Assembly: GCF_029873635.1 (NCBI RefSeq)
Contig: NC_080423.1
Span: 106,563,988 to 106,627,987, forward strand
Direction of reading: 5' to 3'
Length of the DNA: 64,000 nucleotides
DNA from: Malania oleifera
Taxonomy: Eukaryota; Streptophyta; Magnoliopsida; Santalales; Ximeniaceae
Shown: positions 51,001 to 61,300 of the stretch, one piece after another
How the letters are laid out: every line of letters begins with the position of its first letter
Position numbering within the stretch: position 1 is the first letter of the stretch
Program-made: the position numbers and the translations under genes
The notes under the pieces: model-generated
The model's database searches: none
Told to the model about the DNA's origin: nothing
What the model saw: only the letters and a program-made list of their open reading frames with translations

Positions 51001-53290
51001 GCTCTCTTGTAACTGTACAATTAAGCTTAGGGGGGTTATAAATAACTTAAGGGCGGTCACGCGAGGCATCAAATGTTGGTCTTATAACTGTCCAACCCTA
51101 TGAGCGTTTCTATCAATTTTGGGTGTATCAGTTGCCCCCCTAACACTCTTGAATATTTGAAATAAATTTCTTTTATTTGAGAGTTGTAATTGAATCAGAC
51201 CCCGAGATTTAGCTTAACTAGCTCGATCCGAGCCGACGAGCTTACTTTCGGGCTCACTTCGAGTCGACTTTTACATTACTCAGCTCAATCCAAGATGGCA
51301 AATATGCTCTAAAAAGTGTATTATGACCAGTCTGGCCTTATCAGAGCAGCGCTCGTTATATGGGACATTACAAGTGAGTCATGCTCACTCCTTTGTGTCC
51401 CATGAGTTGTGCTCATCAAGTGAGCAGGCCTTCAGGGCCTCATGAGTTGTACTCATCAGATAGGTCATTACGGGTGAGTTGTGCTCACTCCTCTATGCCT
51501 CATGAGTTGTGCTTATCAAGTGGGCAAATTTTTAGAGCCTCATAAGTTGTGCTCATCAGATGGACCATTACGGGTGAGTCGTGCCCACTACTTGTGCCTC
51601 ATGAACTATACTCATCAGATGATCCATTATAGGTGAGTCATGCTCACACCTTTGTCGTCTCATGAGTTGTGCTCATCAAATGGCCAAGTCTTTAAGGTCT
51701 CATGAGTAATGCTCATTAGATGGGATTGGTCTAGGCATGTTGATCCATGCCGTTGGGATTCTCGTCATTGGGATTTGCGCCATTGGGGTTCGCATCACTT
51801 GGGTTTGCGTGCCGTGAATCTATAAGCTGCTTCCTTCCCTTCCTTGGCCGCTTCACCTAGGTCCTTAAGACTCTTCCTTTTCAAATCGGTCCGACTCCTT
51901 CTTGTGGCCATGGTCAAGGATAGAAAACCTCCAAAGGGTTCCCACAGACAGTACCAAGTGTTGCTGCCAAAAATTGAATAACTTTTATTGAACTGTCCTT
52001 CAATCGTGACCACCTGAAAGGAGTTAAATAATAACGGTTTGGAGGACCCAGGGTGTACTTTGGAGGATCACTTCGATGTCTAAGTTAGGGAATGAGAGGT
52101 TCACATTGTAACTGTAAATGAAGAGTAAGTGATATTGAGATGCTTACCTCCTCCGAGAATCCCTTTTTATAGTGATGGAGGCAAATCCTCTTTCAAATTG
52201 ACATTTATGAGTGTGTCATTATGCATGGGGGGTTATAAGTAACTTAAGAGAGGTTATGCAAGACATCAATAGTAGCTCTCTTGTAACCGTACCATTAACC
52301 TTATGGGAGTTATAGGTAACTTAAGGGCGGTTATGTTAGATATCAAATATTGGTCTTATAACTGTCGAACCCTATAAGCATTTTTATCAATTTTGGGTGT
52401 ATTGACATTATAAATATTTAGTGTTTTATAATTCTTAATTATATTTAAATAAGTTTTCATTTTTGATAGTATTTAATATTAAAAAAATAGTTTCTTCCTT
52501 CTTCTTTTTTATTTTTTTTTTTCTTCTTTATTTCCTTTCTTTTTCTTTTTTTTAGCCAAACAAAATTCCTCATTTTGAATTTATTTTGTCGAGAGAGAGA
52601 GAATTTTAACACAGGGCAAATTCTTGAGTGAGAGCAAAACATGCCCCGAGAAATTAAATGCAAGTCTAAGAAAGTCAATTTGGGTAAAGCGAAATTGGGT
52701 ATTGCTGCTCATCTCACGAAAATAAAGCTAAAAAAATGCAAAACAAATGGAAACAAGAGAAAGCCCATCTGTATATTGCTCACAAGCATCCTCTCTACGC
52801 TGCCCTCGCGAAATTAGATCGACAAACGTAAAACAAACAAAAATAAGAGAAAACCCATGTGCGTGTTACTCACATGGATCTTCTGTACGTACTGCTCGCG
52901 AAACTGGGTCATGTGACCGTGGTCCCTGTCCACAAAGAGGAACTTGCGGATGCCATACTTGCGAAGATTGTGGGAAATGCTGAGAAGCGATATGGCAGCA
53001 ACGAGAGCTTCGGAGATCAAAATCTGAAGGTCGAAGCGCTTTATCTGATACCTCTCGCAGTGAGAACAGTAGGAGAGCTCAATGACGAGCAGGGGCAGGG
53101 CAACAGCGAGGAGAAGAAAAGCAACCCATGAGAGGGCTTGGCTGAGAACAGAGTACTGGCAAAAGCCAAAGATGCGGAGGAAAGTTTCCAGGCGGTGAAG
53201 GGTTTGGCGGAGGTGGAGGGGTGTGTCCTTCTCGGTTAGGAGTGGAGTTTGTGCTGGTGGTTCCTCTATAGGTGGGAGGGAGGTAGCCAT
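33069..53290 (-). CDS. DUF3537 membrane protein (gustatory receptor-like)
   Basis: Multi-pass membrane protein of the plant DUF3537 family, often labelled extracellular ligand-gated ion channel and described as a plant relative of the insect gustatory/odorant receptor fold; its plant role is largely unknown. Four exons, minus strand: 52874-53290 (139 codons), 41766-42197 (144), 40833-41139 and 33069-33211. Donors are GTGAGT, GTAAGT and GTTAGT, acceptors are CAG, and phases match, giving 1,299 bp and 432 aa. About seven hydrophobic segments can be read, near residues 51-72, 88-105, 141-158, 176-206, 246-266, 284-300 and 409-425. Conserved stretches include [45 protein letters not shown] and, in the last exon, [15 protein letters not shown]. 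Introns are 10,676, 626 and 7,621 bp; the large ones are mostly transposons. The coding sequence looks whole, so the gene is probably functional. Confidence 0.93.
33550..38336 (+). mobile_element. Ty1/copia element, Tork-like, in DUF3537 intron 3
   Basis: The 5' LTR is 33550-33897 and the 3' LTR 37976-38336, both TGTTGGG to CCCAACA. ACACT flanks it at 33545-33549 and 38337-38341. TGGTATCAGAG primer-binding sequence follows the 5' LTR, and a purine tract (AAGTGGGAGA) precedes the 3' LTR. Gag (about 33.9-34.7 kb), protease (about 34.8 kb), integrase (about 35.1-35.9 kb), reverse transcriptase (about 36.3-37.1 kb) and RNase H (about 37.4-37.85 kb) can all be recognised. It is broken in roughly a dozen places. 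The LTRs differ at about 10% of sites, so the insertion is several million years old. It lies antisense to the host gene. Confidence 0.92.
39978..40092 (-). pseudogene. Nuclear fragment of plastid 16S rRNA (NUPT)
   Basis: On the minus strand this matches the 5' third of 16S rRNA: ACTGAGACGCGGCCCAGAC, then GGGGGCAGCAGTGGGAA, then GTGGAGGTAGAAGGCCCACG and GGTCGTGAACT. The GGAGGTAGAAGGCCCACGGG form is the plastid version, not the mitochondrial one. Several substitutions against the usual plastid sequence show it is an old transfer. It is about 115 bp long, lies in intron 3 of the DUF3537 gene, and is not a working rRNA gene. Confidence 0.8.
40130..40550 (+). mobile_element. LINE 3' end (RTE-like), 5'-truncated
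   Basis: Three-frame reading gives the end of a plant LINE polyprotein: [17 protein letters not shown], then in another frame [27 protein letters not shown], and near the end [15 protein letters not shown]. Several stops and at least one frame change show it is dead. It ends in GTTGTTGTTAT, the short TTG-rich tail usual for plant RTE-type LINEs. It lies in intron 3 of the DUF3537 gene, antisense to it. Confidence 0.7.
42627..50193 (-). mobile_element. Ty3/gypsy chromovirus-type element (Reina-like) in DUF3537 intron 1
   Basis: Minus-strand element. The 5' LTR is 49790-50193 and the 3' LTR 42627-43002, opening TGTTAGGGACC or TGTCAGGGACC and ending GTAACA or CTAACA. After the 5' LTR comes a primer-binding-like TAGTATCAGAGCC, then gag (about 49.77-48.8 kb), reverse transcriptase (about 48.3-47.5 kb, with [16 protein letters not shown]), RNase H (about 47.1 kb), integrase (about 44.2-43.5 kb) and a chromodomain (about 43.15 kb). 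A purine tract AAGGAGGGAAGAG precedes the 3' LTR. Without the nested copia it is about 5.07 kb, which suits the Reina lineage. It is broken in roughly ten places, and the LTRs differ at about 6-7% of sites. No convincing target duplication was found. Same strand as the host gene. Confidence 0.88.
44263..46753 (+). mobile_element. Short Ty1/copia element (Ale/Retrofit-like) nested in the gypsy element
   Basis: The LTR-like ends start TATCAGAGCAGTCCC (44263 and 46410), and the right one ends CTTACA at 46753. GAAAA flanks it at 44258-44262 and 46754-46758. Between the ends only reverse transcriptase (about 44.9-45.9 kb, with [13 protein letters not shown] and YVDDII) and RNase H (about 45.9-46.4 kb, with [14 protein letters not shown] and SAEAEYRAM) are present; gag, protease and integrase are absent, so it is incomplete. 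What remains of the coding region is nearly open, with about one break. The two LTR copies differ at about one site in 300 bp, making this the youngest insertion in the window, as its nested position demands. Confidence 0.9.
50685..52404 (-). mobile_element. Small non-autonomous LTR retrotransposon in DUF3537 intron 1
   Basis: Two direct repeats of exactly 446 bp (50685-51130 and 51959-52404) enclose about 828 bp with no retrotransposon protein. ACATT flanks it at 50680-50684 and 52405-52409. Read on the minus strand, the LTR runs from TGATACACCC to GGCAGCAACA; the left LTR is followed by TGGTACTGTCTGTGGGAACC, which resembles a primer-binding leader of gypsy elements, and a purine-rich AGGGGGGCAAC precedes the right LTR. 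The two LTRs are clearly diverged (over 10% by eye), so it is old. Size and content fit a TRIM/SMART or small LARD type. Same strand as the host gene. Confidence 0.85.
51360..51725. repeat. About 100-bp minisatellite of short interrupted palindromes
   Basis: The phrase GTGAGTCATGCTCAC and its variants recur at about 51374, 51474, 51574 and 51634, exactly 100 bp apart for the first three. Between them lie two copies per unit of TGAGTTGTGCTCA. Both are hairpin-forming (GTGAG N5 CTCAC and TGAG N5 CTCA). It forms the interior of the small non-autonomous LTR element. Confidence 0.85.
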
Positions 53291-53368
53291 GGGAACATGA
53301 GAGAAGAAGAAGAAGAAGACGAAATGGTGATGGGAGAACTAGCTAACAGTCCAACTTTGTTGTCTACG

Positions 53369-53396
<28 letters not shown>
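53369..53396. repeat. (CT)n microsatellite in the DUF3537 leader region
   Basis: Fourteen CT units lie 79 bp upstream of the DUF3537 ATG; on the gene's strand this is (GA)14. It probably lies in the 5' untranslated region or core promoter. No clear TATA box could be chosen. Confidence 0.8.
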
Positions 53397-53399
<3 letters not shown>

Positions 53400-56197
53400 G
53401 AGTAGGCGCTTGGGCGGCGCCGCAAGCCGGTGTGAGAGTGACAATGGTTCGTTTGTGTTGTGGGTATTTCATATTTATTGATTGTCCCATTCAGAAAGTA
53501 AAGAAGTACTAAAAATTATACAGAAAATGTGTGCTGATAAATCTATCTAATATTCATTAAGATTCATTTTTAATAAATTTAAAATTTAGAAAATCGACCT
53601 ACATGCAATTTCAAAATTATGCTTTCGCTGATTATATATATTTAATATGTATTTCTTAATATATTGATTAAACAAAATTACTATTTTAAATTTATCATAC
53701 CTTATTTATTAGAAATGGTTAAGGTGGTTTAATCACAGAAAATAGTTTTTATTTTTAAATTTTTTTAAAAAAATAAAAATAGAGTAAGACTTGTACATTG
53801 TGATGATCCTCTCTCAACTCTTGTAAAGCAAGAATCTTTATGGCTGGGAGAACACCCCTTTTAGTTTTTTATAAAAGTGTTTAAAAAATGAGTTTTTTTT
53901 TCACAATATTTATATGAAATAAATGAACAACAATAACAAAAAATTGACACTATTTGTTTATGAAAATAGTTGTATTTTCTATTTTAAATTTTTTAAATAA
54001 TTACAAAAAAGTTACTTTGTATTTCAATTTTTCAAATTTATGTAGAAAAATAAGAAAATAAATTTTTTTATTTTTATAAATTTTTAATTCTTATTTTTTG
54101 AAATTTGGATCTTACATTTCAATTTATGTGAATTATGTATTGAATTTCCTTCAAATTCACACAAATCTAAATTCGAGTCCCCAAACCATAATTGCATATA
54201 CTACCTTATATAATTTTTGAAAAATTTAAAAATATATATATCTTTTTAAAATTCTTGTGAAATCTAGAAAAATAGAAAATAAAAACTAATTTATACATAA
54301 AAATAACTGTTAATCTTTTAACTTTTTAATATGAATGTTAAAAAACTAAAAATAAGCTTAAAAAATTTTTAATTCCTTTGAAAACAAGAAAAATAAAACG
54401 TAAAAAATATTTTGTACAGCTAAACGGGTCCTTAACTTCTCCAAAATCTCAATGTCCAAAAAGAAAAAATTGATGTACATGAATTAATAAAATGATTAAA
54501 ATCTCTAATAAATAAAAAATATAAATGACAAAATATAGAAAAATTTTATGCTTGAAAAAGGGACAGCATCATGTCTAACGAGAAACAAGAAAGAAAAGAA
54601 AAGGAAAAGGAAGAAAAAGAAGACGTAAAAGTTGACTATAATGCTAGAAATTTTTAATTGAGAAAAATTTGTAACAAGAGTTCCTCTCATTTGGAATTGT
54701 CTAATATAATGTTGTCACTCTTTCTTAAAATTATTTCTTGCCGTCAAACTATTTATTCTACTGTTGTGTATCGATAACAATGTTAAGAATTAGTGTTATT
54801 GACTTTAAAAATAAAATAAGTTTAATTTAATCAATAAATTGATTCATTTGTTAATATTTATCAATATTAAGCGTATAAATGAGTCTAAGTCCATTTATGA
54901 GGCTTTCTTTAACTTGAGCTCACATAATTTTACTAAATTTATGTTCAGCTCAAGTTGTTTGGTTAACTTGATGATTTGATTTGAATATTATAATATTATC
55001 CACAAAACTATTAGAGTCAAATTCAAATTTTATAATATTACTTAAAATTGAATTTTGAGTCAAATAATGAGATCAATATTTTCAAATTAAATCAAGCTCA
55101 AATATCTTACTATCTCAAATAATCTCAACTCAAATACATCTTCAGTCGATATGACACCATTTTCTATTTTAATTGTTTCAAATAAAAAAATCTAATTATA
55201 AATTGATTAATTACTTCCAAAATAAATTTACTTCAATGTATTTATAACTTAATTCCACTTAATTCTACTTCAATTTAAATCCAACCCAAGTTAGTTGAGT
55301 AATTTGATGGGTCAAATTCTAGTTTTGTAATATCATTCATGAACATATCAAGTCCAGCAACTTCTATAATTTTATCATTTTTATATTATATAAGTGACTA
55401 AATGTGTATTTTAACATATACTTAATATTATTTTATAATCAAATCAAGTTTAATCAAATTAAACATAATTTTAAGAACTTACAGCCAATTCAAATTTAAT
55501 AAAATTGATTTTTAAGTCAAATAATGAGTTCAAGATTTTTGAGTTAATTGAATTCGAATACCATCATTGACGGAACACCTTTTTTTGTTTATAATTTTTG
55601 TTTCAGATGACCAAAAGTCTAAACATAGATTCAATATAAAAACAGAGAATTGATATTGGAAGTAGGGCCAGTAGTTTTACCAACCATTTGAGGAACGATA
55701 CATGCACTGTAGACAACCCTCTTCAGATTTGGAGGCTTGGAGTAACAGGGCAACACAACAAATTAGGCCTTGTTTGTTTCTCAGGAGCAGTAAGGGAGAA
55801 AATAAAATGTACTAGAAATGTGGTAATTACTTACATAATAGTTCTTTTTCCAAGAACAATTGAGGGCAAGAAAGGCAATGCAAGAAACACAAAACCCACC
55901 AGGAAAAAGATTTATGGAATTACCCCGTAAGAAATAAATGCAAGCAATTTTTAGAATCATAGAAATAATCGAGCACACTAATGAAAACTTAGCATCTAAA
56001 TATGTAATATTCTCATTTCCTGGTTCCTACAAAATCCAGCACAGTAAGATGAGCACAGGAAAATGAAGCCGATGGAGACCCAAAGTACACATTTTACAAA
56101 CAAAAAAAATGGGCATACGGCTCGACAGGCATGCGTTAAGGCGCATTGTGATATATGAAGCTCTGCCCATTATGTTTGACGTAATAATATACATTGA
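53397..56197. other. AT-rich intergenic region with the 4CL-like 3' UTR at its right end
   Basis: No gene recognised between the DUF3537 start and the 4CL-like stop codon. 53.5-55.6 kb is strongly AT-rich. The last few hundred bases before 56198 are less AT-rich and should hold the 3' untranslated region of the minus-strand 4CL-like gene. Confidence 0.5.
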
Positions 56198-57841
56198 TCA
56201 TAGTCTTGCTGAAGCAGATAGAGCAATATTAACTAGTTCCCTCCTCAAGATCTTTCCAGCAGGAGACTTTGGTATAGAATTAACAAAAGCTACTCGTCGT
56301 ATCTTCTTGTACGGTGCAACCTATTGCAAGAGAGGAGAAAGCAAATCAAAATTTGGATCTGATTTTAAAGATGAATTATGATTATTGGCATGGTGACATT
56401 GTCAGCAACTACAAATTTGTTACAGACAGAAATTATGAAGCATCATTCTTACTTATAGTTTAAAGGCCGATCCACTAATCCATCAACAACAAAGTCACAT
56501 GTTCCTTTCCGTTTCTTTAAGGGAAAATTGCATCAAAATATTAAATATTACGCTAGAAGCACCTAGTGGGTCAACATCACCACATGGTATAACTAGAGTT
56601 AAGGAACCAAATAGTTCCAAAATGTAGGCATCTTTACAATATTTTTCAAAGTAGATATCAGTTTCTATTTTACTTGCTACTTGCATTTCTCCTCCCCCTC
56701 CCCAATGTATAAAAGGGTAGGACTTCTTGGGTACATAGCTATGCTTGGAACTTAGGGTATGTTTTCATAGGCTAGGCTTGGCTTGTTTGGTGAGTAAAGG
56801 ATAGGACAGGGTAGAGGGAGGCTTCTAAGCCCCTGCACATGGGCGACAGCTGGCCAGTCCCAACCTCCCACACCCCCCCAACCAGCTAAACAAGTTAAAA
56901 GATGAAAACTATAATAATAATAATACTAATAATAAGGGCAGCCTGGTACAAAAAGCTCCAGCATATGCAGGGTCCAGGAAAGGGGCGGACCACGATAGAT
57001 CTATAGTATGCAGCCTTACATTGCATTTTTGCAAGAGGCTGTTTTCACGCCTCGAACCTGTGACCTCCAGGTTATATACAGCGACAACCTTACCATTGCG
57101 CCTAAGGTCCCCTTCTAAGTTAAAAGATGCAAACTAAAAGCTAAAAAATGAAATTCAACCTATATATGACAGACCAACCAAACACAGGATATCCAATCCA
57201 GTCCAAAACTATTCAACAAAGTCAATTCCTAAATAAATCTTAGCCTACAAACTAAAAGCATCCTTGAAGTCTCATTCCCTCTATCCCATGCATGTGTTAA
57301 TTCGATTAATTACCCCAAAAAAATCTGTTTTACTGAATCTGAACAAGCAACCAAAACCAGAAAAAGAGAAGGCTTTCTTTTTAGTACTTCAAAAAGTTTC
57401 AAGTACCAATACAACTGATGTAGCCTAAAGAGTCCAATTCTTAATCAGGCATCAAATACTGAGAACAAAACTTCAGCCTATGCAAATCCACTGAACCTAG
57501 CACAACTACTTCGGCTAGAGACACCTAATGAGGATTAGGATGGCCAATACACCCCAAATCTCCAGTGCAACAGTCAGTTTAAAGTTAAAATCTATTGCTT
57601 CATGTACTACATCCTGGTTTGTTATCGTATTGCTTGAGATGTTATCAACTATTCTGCAATGCATGAGCGCTAGTTATAGTGAGATAAGATGGATAAATAA
57701 ATGATTTGAAAACATGAATTGGCATTGAAGGAACATACCTGTTTTGCAACAAAATCCGTAACTTCAGCCCCAGTAATGCTGCTTCCAGGTTTCCTCACTA
57801 CAAAGGCCATGGGAATTTGCCCCGCTTCATCATCTGGATAC
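56198..57841 (-). CDS. 4-coumarate:CoA ligase-like enzyme, peroxisomal, last two exons (partial)
   Basis: C-terminal part of an acyl-activating (AMP-forming) enzyme that would join a carboxylic acid to CoA via an adenylate. Two exons, minus strand: 57739-57841 (103 bp) and 56198-56320 (123 bp with stop), with GTATGT donor and AG acceptor. They encode [19 protein letters not shown], then VTDFVAKQ, then [20 protein letters not shown] and [10 protein letters not shown]. The Lys in [11 protein letters not shown] is the conserved catalytic lysine of the family. The protein ends ARL, a type 1 peroxisomal signal, as in the plant 4CL-like/OPCL group and unlike cytosolic 4CL; the substrate cannot be told. 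The exon at 57841 begins mid-codon, so upstream exons exist; none was found up to 64000, so they lie past the right edge. The intron between these exons (1,418 bp) holds a SINE, and the next intron upstream holds a copia element. Confidence 0.9.
56911..57116 (-). mobile_element. Au-like tRNA-derived SINE
   Basis: On the minus strand it starts ACCTTAGGCGCAATGGTAAG (box A-like GGCGCAATGG) and has a box B-like GGTTCGAGGCG at 57048-57058. The body then reads AACAGCCTCTTGCA, GGTCCGCCCCTTTCCTGGAC and GCTGCCC, typical of the plant Au SINE family, and it ends in a TTA-rich tail. It is flanked by a 19-bp duplication with one mismatch (AAGTTAAAAGATGAAAACT at 56892-56910, and 57117-57135). It lies in an intron of the 4CL-like gene, in the same orientation. 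Confidence 0.9.
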
Positions 57842-58347
57842 CTGCTTTCACATAATGCAGGTGATGAAGGCTTAGATCCGGTGCACAACGAAGAGAAAAA
57901 TCAATAAGCAAAACTCTAGATAAGGGTTAGTTCACTTAAGAACAGAAAAACAAACTTATTTGCCACATCAGTTGCTCAACCAAGTGACCTTAAATGCTGG
58001 AATTCATACTGCGACTATCACCATATATATTTACTTAGTCATAATATAGGAAAAAACAGAGTTCCAAACATCATCCTTTATTCTTACGGAGTAAACTCTT
58101 ACCTAGAATACAGGATAACTCAAAGCAGCAAAGCCACATTAAGTGGGGCCAATTGCCCCCACTAAAATTTTATAAAATTGATGGTGGAGTATAGAACGAT
58201 GTAAGGCTATGTAGAAGGCAATGGACTTTGATTTTGACCCCACTGACCAATATTTATGGGGTCAATGTGTGATACATATTAATGACTTTGCGACTTAAGT
58301 CTAAAAGAGAAAAATGCTTCATATATCACAAAACTTAGTGGGCATAC

Positions 58348-61300
58348 TGTTGGCCCACACATGTGGTTGCAATAAATGATAAGAAAAAAAAACGCGAAGA
58401 ACATGTTTGTAGGGGGTGAAAACATGTGGTTGCAATAAATGGTAAGAGAAGGAAAAAAAAAGTGAAGAAATAATAAATGGTAAGAGAAGGAAAAAAATGT
58501 GAAGAAATTCCATGTGAATCACATGTCTTTTTCCAGCACCAAATCCTCCATAAATAAGGATTTGCAGCTTGCAAAATAAATACTACGCTCCTCTCCCCCC
58601 TATAAAAGGGTTGTGTGTTGTAGAGGAAAGATGTTCAAGTGTAGTGGTGTAGTAAAGTGAGCTGTGTGTTGTGATTGAGAGGCAGAGAGGTTGAGCTGTG
58701 AGTTGAATTTGAGTGTGTTACTCCACTGCATTTTCTATTAATATAGTAAAACTCCCTCTCTCCCGTGGACGTAGGCCGAGTGTGGTTGAACCACGTAACT
58801 CCGGTGTTCTTTGTGATTGGTTGCTTGTGTTTGTGATCTGGATCATCCCCAATCCCTAAAAACTGATATCGGAGCAAGGTTTGGGGTTTCCGGCAAAGTT
58901 GCTCGAAATTTTAATTCGATCACACCATCGCGTAGATTGTGTCGAGATGATCACATCGGTGAAAACGGTGTAAAAATTGACCCCAAACGAAGCCACACGC
59001 GCCGCTGCAATTCAGTGTCATGTCAGCATTTACGGCATCATAACGGCTAGAGAATATTTCGTCTGTCAGGGAATATTCTATTTAGCATTAACAATGTCAT
59101 AACGGCCATAGAATATTCTGTCAGTCGGGAAATATTCCGTTACTGAGTCAGCTCAGTCCAAAATAGTTTTTGGGCCGAATCAGCCCATTTTAGGCCCGTT
59201 TTTAACCGGGTCAGACCCATTCCTAGCTATTTTGACAGTTCCGGACGCACTGGTGCAATCGACTTTGTCAAAGTCAGTCTCCAAGTTGTTGTTTTATAAT
59301 GGATAACAATTTACCCAAGTTTGGCGTGGAGAAATTTGACGGCCGAAATAATTTCAGTTTATGGCAAAGCACAGTCAAGGATATTTTGATTTAGTGTGAC
59401 TTGATCAAGCCGCTAATCAGAAACAAGCTAGCTAATATCAAAGATGGTGCTTGGACAGAAATGGAAATGAAAACGGTTAGTACCATTCGTTTATGCTTGT
59501 CAAATGAAGTTAAATATTCTGTGTCAGATGAATCATTACTTGTTGAGCTATGAAAGAAAATAGAACAGAGATACATGTCAAAATCACTGACAAACAAGCT
59601 ATTTCTGAAGAAAAAACTCTATCAACTACGAATGGAGGAAGGGGTCAATATTTTTTCTCACATAAATAACTACAACAAAATCATGACCCAGTTAATGAGT
59701 CTTGGTGTAAAAGTTGAAGAAGAAGATAAAACACTTCTTCTCCTAGCATATCTACTACTTTCTTATGATAGTCTTGTCACGACATTGCTTGTTGGGAAGG
59801 AAACCTTGAAATTAGAAAAAGTGATGGCTTCACTATAGGATACTGACATCCTGAGAAAGCCAATCATTAACTCCCAAGGGTGCGCCTTTGTCACACAAGA
59901 TGAGAAACAAACCAGAGGTAGAAATCAAAATAAAAAATTTCCTCACAACCGTGGAAGATTGAGAAGCAGATGGTCCAAATCAAGAGCTCCAAGAAATTCC
60001 GACAACTCTTAGAGCGAAAGGCATATTGAGTGTTGGAATTGTGGCAAGACTGGAAACTACAGAAATCAATACTGATCCCAGAAGGAGCCAAAAAATAAGA
60101 CTGAAGCAAATGTCACCTCTTCTTTAGGAGAAGGAGATGTAATGCTATGCTCTTTGGAAAGGAAGGGAGAGTCTTGGGTATTAGACTCTAGAGCCTCATT
60201 TCACGCGACAGGCAATAAAGAAATGCTTGACAGGTATATATCCGGTAACCTTGACAATGTTTATCTTGGCGATGACAAACCTTGTGAAATTGCAAGAAAA
60301 GGAGAAGCAAAAATAAATTTGACAGGTACCACTTAGAGTTTGACTGATGTTGGATATATCCCATATTTCAAGAAAAATTTAATCTCTATTGGATAACTTG
60401 CAAGTGAAGGTTACACTACAACCTTTTGTGGCGATAGTTAGAAAATTTCGAAAGGCGCAATGACATACTTGTGTAGTAAAAAAATAGGTACTCTTTATAT
60501 GACCACAAATGCTTACATGTCAATTTCAGTTGCTGCAAGGAAAAAAGATTCAAACCTGTGGCACCAGAGACTCGGTCACATGAGTGAAAATGGCTTGAAA
60601 ATCATGAACTCAAAGGGAAAGATACCAAGTCTCTAGTCAGCTAATATCGACAAATGCGAGAGCTGCATCCTCAGCATCAGAAAATAGTCAACTCTCAGAC
60701 AAGTGGCAGAATCCTAGAGAAAGAAAAATTGGAGTTGGTGCACACCGGTGTTTGGGGACCGAGTCCAATCTCATCCATTGGCTAGAAATCCTATTTCATC
60801 ACCTTCATTGACGACCATTCCAGGAATGTATGGGTTTATTTCTTGAGACATAAATCTAAAGTGTATGGTACTTTCAAGAAATGGAAGGCCATGGTGGAAA
60901 ATGAAACAGGCTTGAAAATCAAAAAGTTAGAAATCATACAATGGTGGTGAATATGAAGACAAAGAATTTAAGAAGTTTTGCTACAAGCGTGGGATCAGAC
61001 TTGAAAAAATCATGCCAGGTACACCCTAGCACAATGGCATAGTAGAACGAATGAATAGAACCTTGACAAAGAGAGCCAGAAGCATGCAATTACAAGCAAG
61101 TTTACAAAAGCAGTTTTGGGCAGAAGCGGTCAACACAACTGTTTATCTAATTAACCGAAGTCCATTAGTACCATTGCAGTTCCAGTTATCAGAGGAGGTA
61201 TGGGACAAAAAAGAGGTAAAACTTTTACATTTAAAAGTTTTTGGTTATGTTGTTTATGTGCATATTAGTAATCAGGCTAGGGACAAGCTTGATACAAAAT

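Noticed and set aside
52747-53131. Plus-strand frames of 78 and 90 aa, one Cys-rich
   Set aside because: They are the reverse strand of DUF3537 exon 1, which has a full conserved protein, correct splice sites and matching phases.
56109-56381. Plus-strand 90-aa frame
   Set aside because: It overlaps the minus-strand last exon of the 4CL-like gene, whose protein is clearly conserved.
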